In this document: in pieces, positions 14,801-20,575 of the stretch
Numbering within the stretch: the first letter of the stretch is position 1
Layout of the letters: each line of letters begins with the position of its first letter
From: Firmicutes bacterium HGW-Firmicutes-10
GTDB taxonomy: Bacteria > Bacillota_I > Bacilli_A > Erysipelotrichales > Erysipelotrichaceae
Reading direction: 5' to 3'
Assembly: GCA_002841605.1 (NCBI GenBank)
Contig: PHAF01000016.1
Location: forward strand, 1 to 20,575
Length of the DNA: 20,575 nt
The notes under the pieces: model-generated
Seen by the model: only the letters and a program-made list of their open reading frames with translations
What the model was told of the DNA's origin: nothing
Database searches by the model: none
Translations under genes and position numbers: made by a program

Positions 14801-16045
14801 TTAACTCACTCTGATAAGTTTTGCCATATAAAAACCGTCAGCATCGTTTTGATGAGGTAAATATTGTTGTTCTTCCACAAGTTCAAACTGCGGATGTGTC
14901 AAAAGAAAACTGCTTATCTGCTGCTGATTTTCCTTTTTGTTAATCGTGCACGTCGCATATATCAGCTTGCCGCCAACCTTGACACAACCACTGGATTCCT
15001 TGAGAATCGATTCTTGAAGTTTCTGAATCTGATCCAAATCCGAGGGCATGATAGTCATCTTAATGTCCGGTTTGCGACGCAACACACCCAATCCGCTGCA
15101 TGGGGCATCGATCAAAACAGTATCAAAAATACTTCCTTTAATGCTTTGTGGTAAGTTGGTAGCATCCGCAACCAATGTTGAAATGATGGCCGCACCACTT
15201 CTTTCAACCAATTGATCGACCAGTTTGATGCGGTGCGGATGAACATCCAATGCCAGGATTTTTCCTTTGTTTTGCATCATGGCTGCCAGCTGCACGGTTT
15301 TAGTTCCCGGAGCACTGCACACATCCATCACGATTTCATTGGGTTTTACATCCGCAAACACACAGACGCGCTGACTGTTTTCATCTTGAATGATGACCTT
15401 TCCGGAAGTGAATATGTCATGTTTGACGACTTTGGGATCTGCGATCAGTGATCCTAACTGATCATCCGATACGGTGAACAATCCGGTACTCAATACTTCA
15501 TCAAGATTTGACCTCAGGGTGTTTACTCTTACATACAACGGCGGTGTCAGATTGTTTTTATGACAGATGACTTCCGTCGCTTCTTCACCCAATTGCTTAC
15601 GCCACATATGCACCAACCAAACGGGATGACTGGTCTCAGTGGCCAGTTGCTCGGCCTTATTTTCCAAAATGACCGGACGGCTGTGACGGGTCAGTACCTG
15701 ACGCAAGATCGCAGTGACCAATCCGGCATACTGTCCTTTAAGAACCTTTTTAGCGATGCTGACCGCTTCGTTGATGATGGCATAAGGTGGGACTTTGTCC
15801 ATCATGTATTTCTGATAGACGGACATGTTGATGAGCACCACGATTTCTTCAGGTGGACGTTTACTAATTAAATCAGCCCATTGATATTCCAAAAAGCGGA
15901 AGTGTTGCAAGGTCCCATAGACGATGCGGGTGATCAGCGGCATATCCACCGGATCCCCTTTGCAATTTTTTAACAGCAGATTAGCATATTGTTTATGCAC
16001 GACGACTTGCGTAAGTATGTGATAAGCTTCTTCTCTTGCGATCAT
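14801..16045 (-). CDS. rsmB: 16S rRNA m5C967 methyltransferase RsmB
   Basis: It methylates cytosine 967 of 16S rRNA using SAM. The 414-residue protein joins an N-terminal NusB-like helical domain (about 1-125) to a Rossmann methyltransferase domain. Visible motifs are CSAPGTKT (243-250) for SAM binding, DAPCSGLG (313-320) and YATCT (363-367). C316 and C366 match the two catalytic cysteines of m5C enzymes. AAGGAGG precedes the ATG, and the gene starts 11 bases after priA. In Bacillus def and fmt lie between priA and rsmB. Neither is present here. Confidence 0.96.
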   Translation of the reverse strand: MIAREEAYHILTQVVVHKQYANLLLKNCKGDPVDMPLITRIVYGTLQHFRFLEYQWADLISKRPPEEIVVLINMSVYQKYMMDKVPPYAIINEAVSIAKKVLKGQYAGLVTAILRQVLTRHSRPVILENKAEQLATETSHPVWLVHMWRKQLGEEATEVICHKNNLTPPLYVRVNTLRSNLDEVLSTGLFTVSDDQLGSLIADPKVVKHDIFTSGKVIIQDENSQRVCVFADVKPNEIVMDVCSAPGTKTVQLAAMMQNKGKILALDVHPHRIKLVDQLVERSGAAIISTLVADATNLPQSIKGSIFDTVLIDAPCSGLGVLRRKPDIKMTIMPSDLDQIQKLQESILKESSGCVKVGGKLIYATCTINKKENQQQISSFLLTHPQFELVEEQQYLPHQNDADGFYMAKLIRVS

Positions 16046-16056
16046 AAATTTCCTCC

Positions 16057-18195
16057 TTACTGCAAGCCCATGGGCGATACATTGATACTGATTTGCGTTT
16101 TTCCGCTCTTGCGTTTGATGGGCAAAATCTCTTGTCGGACAAATTCCTTCATACCCGCAAGATCCTTCCCTTTACAGACGATCCGGAAGCGGAATTTTCC
16201 TTTGATTCTGCCTAAATCGGCGGGTCCTAACGTTTTAAATGATTCATCACTGCGACATTTCAACGCAATATCTACACCGAACCCACGCGCCTTATCCCAG
16301 TTTTCATCCGAAACGGTGATGGCGATAAGGTATGTATAAGGGGGATATTGTCCCTGATGACGGTATTTCATTTCGTGATTGAAGAAGGACACATAATCCT
16401 GATTGCGGGCATACTGTACGGCATAATGGCGGACATCAAAGGCCTGTATGATGACTTCCCCGCCCAGCGATGAGCGACCGCTTCTTCCGGCTGCCTGAAC
16501 CATCATCGCAAAGGTATTCTCGATGCTGCGATAGTCCGGACGTCCCATTGCCGCATCTCCTTGTAAAATTCCGACCAACGTTACATTGGGAATGTCGAGT
16601 CCTTTGGCGATCATCTGAGTTCCCAAAAGAATGTCGGCTTCTCCTTTGGCAAAAGCATTTAAAAGCGTCGCATGACCGTCCATCTTGCGGGTCGTATCGG
16701 CATCCATGCGCAAAATTCGTGCGGATGGAAAATGACTTTTCAATTGTTCTTCCAAACGTTGGGTCGCAAATCCCGATCCCTGCCACTGCGTACTGCCACA
16801 CTCGGTACATACCAGCTTACTCTGGGTATAGCCGCATACATGACACGTCGCTTTCTGACCGGCTTTGTGATAGGCCAGCGATACATCGCAGTTGGGACAC
16901 GTAGCGACAGAACCGCATTGTTTGCAGGTAAGTATGGGCATATATCCCCTGCGGTTGAGTAGCAGGATAACTTGTTGGTTAAGTTGAAGGCGCAATTTAA
17001 TTCCTTCAAGCAACACATCGCTCAGCTCGCTGTTTTTGCGTTGACGCAACAGCTGCCGGGTATCGACCAGCGTTACCTGAGCCATCGCACTGGTAATGCG
17101 CTGATTCAAAGTAAACAGTCGGTATACACCTTTAAGCGCACGGGCATACGTTTCCATGGCCGGAGTTGCAGAGCCCAGAATCACCGGACAGCCAAAGGTT
17201 TCGCCTCGGTGAATGGCGATGTCACGGGCATGGTAGAATGGGGCTTTGTCTTGTTTAAAGCTGCCATCATGCTCTTCATCAAGGATGATGCAACCCAGAT
17301 TCTCAAAGGGTAAGAAGATTGCGGATCGGGTTCCGATCGCAATCGATGCCTGCTGGTTTTTGGCACGCATGTACTGAATGTAGCGTTGTTGAGGGGTTAA
17401 GTGGGAGTGATAAACGATGATGTCATCACCAAAGCGTTTATAGAAGCGATCGAGCATCTGCGGAGTCAATGAAATTTCGGGAACAAGCAGGATCACCTGA
17501 CGACCTTCTTTCAGTACTTTATCAGCGATGCGCATGTATATTTCGGTTTTTCCGCTGCCTGTGGCACCGAAAACCAGATTGACAGAATGAGAATCAAGAT
17601 CAATGCCTTCAACGACTTTTTGTTGTGCTTCGGATAAGGTCAGAGAAGATGAGATTCCCTGTTTTGTAGATCGAGTATAAGAAACTTCACGAATTTCGAT
17701 GCGTAATGCTCCTTTTTCAATGAGCTTATCGCGAATTGAGGCGGATTTGACGGTAGAGTACAAAACTTCGCCAAAAGAAAGAATCTCTTCATATACTTCA
17801 CGCTGTTTCGATGTTAACTCAAACTCTCCCTCAACTGCAATCAGCCATTTCTCGCTTTTCGCTTTTTGCGTTGATGACTGCGGTTTTAATACCGGAGGCA
17901 AGATGGTTTTATAACACAGAATTGGATCGCATATCGTATCCATGGCCATCCATAGAGCAAGCTGATTTAACTCTTCATTGATGACAGGTTCTTCATCAAG
18001 AACCGATAACACATCTTTGACATCGATTCCCTCAGGAACTTTGACATCAACGTCACTGACGATTCCGACCACGGCTTGACGGTTGAGGGAAACCGTGACG
18101 CGCATGCCTTTTTCGACATGGTCAAAAGGGCACCGATAGGTCAATGGTGCATCTAATCCCAAGGGATGTTCGACCCAAACGTCAATATAGGACAT
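16057..18195 (-). CDS. priA: Primosomal protein N', replication restart helicase PriA
   Basis: PriA recognises stalled replication forks and reloads the replisome. The 712-residue protein has an N-terminal DNA-binding domain (SYIDVWVEHPL opening), Walker A GATGSGKT (210-217) and the DEEH box (306-309). Between the helicase lobes it carries a zinc-binding module with four CxxC pairs (C424/C427, C433/C436, C451/C454, C463/C466). The late helicase motif QAAGRSGRSSLGG is also seen. AAAGGAGGA precedes the ATG. It is the first gene of the minus-strand operon that ends with thiN. Confidence 0.97.
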   Translation of the reverse strand: MSYIDVWVEHPLGLDAPLTYRCPFDHVEKGMRVTVSLNRQAVVGIVSDVDVKVPEGIDVKDVLSVLDEEPVINEELNQLALWMAMDTICDPILCYKTILPPVLKPQSSTQKAKSEKWLIAVEGEFELTSKQREVYEEILSFGEVLYSTVKSASIRDKLIEKGALRIEIREVSYTRSTKQGISSSLTLSEAQQKVVEGIDLDSHSVNLVFGATGSGKTEIYMRIADKVLKEGRQVILLVPEISLTPQMLDRFYKRFGDDIIVYHSHLTPQQRYIQYMRAKNQQASIAIGTRSAIFLPFENLGCIILDEEHDGSFKQDKAPFYHARDIAIHRGETFGCPVILGSATPAMETYARALKGVYRLFTLNQRITSAMAQVTLVDTRQLLRQRKNSELSDVLLEGIKLRLQLNQQVILLLNRRGYMPILTCKQCGSVATCPNCDVSLAYHKAGQKATCHVCGYTQSKLVCTECGSTQWQGSGFATQRLEEQLKSHFPSARILRMDADTTRKMDGHATLLNAFAKGEADILLGTQMIAKGLDIPNVTLVGILQGDAAMGRPDYRSIENTFAMMVQAAGRSGRSSLGGEVIIQAFDVRHYAVQYARNQDYVSFFNHEMKYRHQGQYPPYTYLIAITVSDENWDKARGFGVDIALKCRSDESFKTLGPADLGRIKGKFRFRIVCKGKDLAGMKEFVRQEILPIKRKSGKTQISINVSPMGLQ

Positions 18196-18213
18196 ACGAT
18201 TCCTCCTTTATCT

Positions 18214-18219
18214 ATTATA
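18214..18219 (-). promoter_or_regulatory. Probable -10 element of the priA operon
   Basis: A perfect TATAAT (18219-18214, minus strand) lies between the gmk terminator and the priA ribosome binding site. A recognisable -35 is missing: TTCGGA with a 17-base spacer is a poor match. The position right after a strong terminator makes a promoter here likely. Confidence 0.5.
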
Positions 18220-18243
18220 CACTACGGAATCGTTTGTCCGAAC

Positions 18244-18269
18244 AAAAAAAGTGGTTAACTGTTAACCAC
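18244..18269 (-). terminator. Terminator of gmk, built from its last codons
   Basis: On the minus strand GTGGTTAAC (18269-18261) and GTTAACCAC (18259-18251) form a near-perfect palindrome, followed by seven U residues. The 5' arm encodes the residues V-V-N of Gmk, and the stop codon lies in the 3' arm. Confidence 0.88.
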
Positions 18270-18833
18270 TTCCATGTGACGTTTGATGATGACCGATATG
18301 ATATCGGCGGCTAACTGCGGGTCTTCGTTACATACGACATAACGGTACTGACCGGTCAGTTCCATCTCTTTGGACGCTTTATTCAGACGTTGCTGAACGA
18401 TTTCTTCCGGTTCGCTGCGACGTCCGCGGATGCGGCGTTCCAGCTCATCCATGCTGGGCGGAACGATGAAGATCGTCAGGGCGTCAGGACATTTTTCCTT
18501 GATCTGCAAGGCTCCCTGAACTTCGATTTCCAACAGAACGTTTTTGCCCTGGTTGCGCAAGCGTTCGACTTCGGCCAGAGGCGTTCCGTAGTAATTACCG
18601 ACAAACTCAGCCCATTCAAGCAATTCATCGTTAGCGATGGCTTCTTGAAAGCGCTCCTTGCTCACAAAATAATAATCGACACCGTCAGTCTCTGTTGCCC
18701 GTTTGTTGCGGGTAGCCATCGATATCGAGAAGGTTAGATTTAATTCGGGACGGCGGATAAACAAGTCACGGATGGTGCCTTTGCCCACCCCGCTTGGTCC
18801 GCTCAATACGACTAAAAGGCCTTTTTTCATCAT
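18255..18833 (-). CDS. gmk: Guanylate kinase
   Basis: It phosphorylates GMP to GDP in purine nucleotide synthesis and salvage. The 192-residue protein has the P-loop GPSGVGKGT (12-20), then the GMP-binding region with SISMATRNKR and DGVDYYFVS, and LLEIEVQGA. The ATG at 18833 is chosen because AAAGGA lies nine bases upstream. An in-frame ATG at 18851 has no ribosome binding site, and the predicted transcription start falls at or after it. Its own promoter and terminator make it a single-gene unit. Downstream rpoZ and coaBC, present in Bacillus, are missing here. Confidence 0.97.
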   Translation of the reverse strand: MMKKGLLVVLSGPSGVGKGTIRDLFIRRPELNLTFSISMATRNKRATETDGVDYYFVSKERFQEAIANDELLEWAEFVGNYYGTPLAEVERLRNQGKNVLLEIEVQGALQIKEKCPDALTIFIVPPSMDELERRIRGRRSEPEEIVQQRLNKASKEMELTGQYRYVVCNEDPQLAADIISVIIKRHMEVVNS

Positions 18834-18853
18834 AATCACCGGTCCTTTCATTA

Positions 18854-18882
18854 ATGATACTCACAACCACCCGGTATGTCAA
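18854..18882 (-). promoter_or_regulatory. Promoter of gmk
   Basis: On the minus strand a perfect TTGACA (18882-18877) and TATCAT (18859-18854) are 17 bases apart. The start near 18847 leaves a leader of about 14 bases carrying AAAGGA. The element overlaps the divergent rqcH promoter. Confidence 0.75.
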
Positions 18883-18885
18883 ATA

Positions 18886-18894
18886 TGTTATAAT
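18886..18894 (+). promoter_or_regulatory. Extended -10 promoter of rqcH
   Basis: TGT directly precedes TATAAT (18889-18894), a consensus extended -10. No -35 match is seen at the right distance; the expected place lies inside the gmk promoter on the other strand. The start would be near 18901, about 20 bases before the ATG. Confidence 0.65.
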
Positions 18895-18919
18895 GTTTTT
18901 TAGAAAGTGGGACACAATT

Positions 18920-20560
18920 ATGGCTTTGGATGGAATACTTTTAAACCGGCTGACGATGCAGTTAAAATCCGCATTGCCCTTGCGCATCAATAAAATCTAT
19001 CAGGTATCGCAGACGGAAATCATTTTCCAGTGCTTTAACCAAAAGAAATATAATCTGATCATATCCTGCCATTCGGTGTACAACCGCTTGCAATTTTCAG
19101 ATATGCCCTACAGTACTCCGGAAGAACCGAGCCATTTTGTCATGTTGTTGCGCAAGCACATTGAAGGCGGCTTGATCAAACAGATCGAGCAGATCGGTTA
19201 TGACCGTATCGTTCATCTCACCGTGGAAACGCGCAATGATTTGGGTGATTTGACCACACGCACCATCGCAGTTGAACTGATGGGCAAGTATGCCAATGTC
19301 ATCTTGCTTGAGGAAGATCGGATTTTGGATGCGCTCAAACGGATTCCGCCGTTTGAAAATACCAAACGGACGATTCAGCCCGGAGCGGTATATAAATTAC
19401 CGGATGCCGGGGATAAGGAAGACCCCTTCCTAAGCGACACTGATGACTCTCATCTCGACTTTTCCAAAAGCTATCACGGGGTATCACCGATCCTATCCGC
19501 GGAAATTCAGTATCGAATGCAAAACGGTCAAACCTTTATAGATATATTCAAAGAAATACAGACAAGTGATCAACTGTACGTCATTGATCATCATCTGTTT
19601 CATTGCATTCCTTTAACACACAAGCAACTGCCCTTCATATCCTATCCCCTCATGCAGGGATTGGATGAAGTATACTATCAGTCCGAACAAAAAGAACGAA
19701 TCAAACAACAGACCGGGGACAGTTTCAAACTGGTTAACCGCGAGTTAAAGAAGTTTAGAGCCAAATTACCGAAGCTGTACCATGCTTTGGATGAAGCATT
19801 GGACTGTGAGAAGTGGCGTGAGATGGGTGACTATCTTTACACCTACCCTCAACAAGTCACAAAAGGCGCAAAAGAAGTGACGTTTGAACGTTTTGATGGC
19901 GAAGGAATGATTACGATTCCCCTAGAACCCAAATTGGATGTCAAAGCCAATGCGAAGAAACTGTTTCAAAAGTATCAAAAAGGTCACAGCGGTCAGCCGC
20001 ACATTCAAAATCAGATTGATTTGTGCCAAGAGGAAATCACTTATTTCGAAGCCCTTCAACAACAGCTCGAAATCGCGGATGTACAGGACGCCAAGGAAAT
20101 CCGCCAGGAACTGGCGAAGCGCGGTTATATGCCCACCGTGGTATCGAAGATTCGCAGTCAAAAGGAAACCAAGCCCAACTACTTAACGATCAAATTCAAT
20201 GACCATACCACGATATACGTTGGTAAAAACAACCTTCAAAACGACTTTCTGTCCTTCAAACTTGGCAGAAAGGAGGATTGGTGGTTTCATGCCAAGGATA
20301 CCCATGGAGCACATGTCATCGTCCAGACCGATAACTTCGATGAAGAGGTTATCCGGGCATCCGCACATTTAGCTGCCTACTACTCCAAAGCCCGCCACTC
20401 TTCCAGTGTGCCGGTGAATTACACGCAGGTGAAAAATATAAAAAAGATCCCTAAATCGGTAGCCGGTTTGGTAAGGATCTCAAACTATAAAACCATCTTC
20501 ATTGATCCGGATGCAAGTCTGATTCAGTCGTGGATGCAAAAAAGGGGCTGTAACGAATAA
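18920..20560 (+). CDS. rqcH: Ribosome quality control factor RqcH (NFACT, FbpA-like)
   Basis: RqcH binds stalled 50S subunits with peptidyl-tRNA and recruits alanyl-tRNA to add C-terminal alanine tails that mark the peptide for degradation. Older names are FbpA and fibronectin-binding protein. The 546-residue protein begins MALDGILLNRL, has the NFACT-N tRNA-recruiting D95-R96 pair in GYDRIVHL, and a middle region rich in charged helical sequence. Its NFACT-R domain carries GRKEDWWFHAKDTHGAHVI. The ATG at 18920 is preferred over an upstream frame extension on homology and on the promoter position. Its ribosome binding site is weak. It is complete, ending 15 bases before the window edge, with no terminator in view. 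Confidence 0.95.
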   Translation: MALDGILLNRLTMQLKSALPLRINKIYQVSQTEIIFQCFNQKKYNLIISCHSVYNRLQFSDMPYSTPEEPSHFVMLLRKHIEGGLIKQIEQIGYDRIVHLTVETRNDLGDLTTRTIAVELMGKYANVILLEEDRILDALKRIPPFENTKRTIQPGAVYKLPDAGDKEDPFLSDTDDSHLDFSKSYHGVSPILSAEIQYRMQNGQTFIDIFKEIQTSDQLYVIDHHLFHCIPLTHKQLPFISYPLMQGLDEVYYQSEQKERIKQQTGDSFKLVNRELKKFRAKLPKLYHALDEALDCEKWREMGDYLYTYPQQVTKGAKEVTFERFDGEGMITIPLEPKLDVKANAKKLFQKYQKGHSGQPHIQNQIDLCQEEITYFEALQQQLEIADVQDAKEIRQELAKRGYMPTVVSKIRSQKETKPNYLTIKFNDHTTIYVGKNNLQNDFLSFKLGRKEDWWFHAKDTHGAHVIVQTDNFDEEVIRASAHLAAYYSKARHSSSVPVNYTQVKNIKKIPKSVAGLVRISNYKTIFIDPDASLIQSWMQKRGCNE

Positions 20561-20575
20561 AGAACCCTATGAATA

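Noticed and set aside
18834..18919. Frame extensions of gmk (to 18851) and rqcH (from 18854)
   Set aside because: Both extensions lack ribosome binding sites, and the overlapping promoters place the transcription starts at or after these upstream start codons.

Overview
The window reads as the chromosome of a low-to-moderate GC Firmicute (Bacillota). The evidence is a T-box leader, a PyrR-type RNA element, strong GGAGG-type ribosome binding sites, an OFA-family transporter, a Stp/PknB-PASTA pair and an rqcH-gmk-priA-rsmB-rlmN-stp-pknB-rsgA-rpe-thiN-rpmB gene order close to that of Bacillus. I lean towards the Erysipelotrichia, because the conserved block is trimmed and FtsA is divergent, but this is a weak inference. 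I see no mobile element, CRISPR array, rRNA or tRNA gene. It is a housekeeping region rather than an accessory island.

Left part (1-2640, minus strand): a methionine uptake operon metN-metI-metQ stands behind a consensus promoter and a full T-box leader whose specifier loop holds ATG. Just past metQ, at the left edge, a separate promoter drives an RNA that matches the PyrR-binding hairpin. A pyrimidine gene therefore probably lies just outside the window.

Middle (2640-9000): a single-gene OFA-type MFS transporter (+), a PHP-family phosphoesterase (-), a Cof-type HAD phosphatase (+), an unrecognised 153-residue protein (-) and the ftsA-ftsZ pair (-). Most of these are separate transcription units. 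Paired or shared intrinsic terminators sit within a few bases of the stop codons. FtsA has lost the recognisable phosphate-binding motifs of its actin-like ATPase fold.

Right part (9000-20575): rpmB (+) converges with a tightly packed minus-strand operon priA-rsmB-rlmN-stp-pknB-rsgA-rpe-thiN (18195 down to 9232), with overlaps or short gaps at every junction. It links replication restart, rRNA modification, Ser/Thr phosphosignalling, ribosome assembly, the pentose phosphate pathway and thiamine diphosphate synthesis. Upstream are gmk (-), with its own promoter and terminator, and rqcH (+), transcribed divergently from an overlapping promoter. Compared with the Bacillus arrangement, rpoZ and coaBC (between gmk and priA) and def and fmt (between priA and rsmB) are absent here.

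I found no convincing new multi-gene system. The items most worth a second look are the degenerate FtsA, the orphan 153-residue gene beside ftsZ, the PyrR element at the edge, and the MetN that lacks its regulatory domain.
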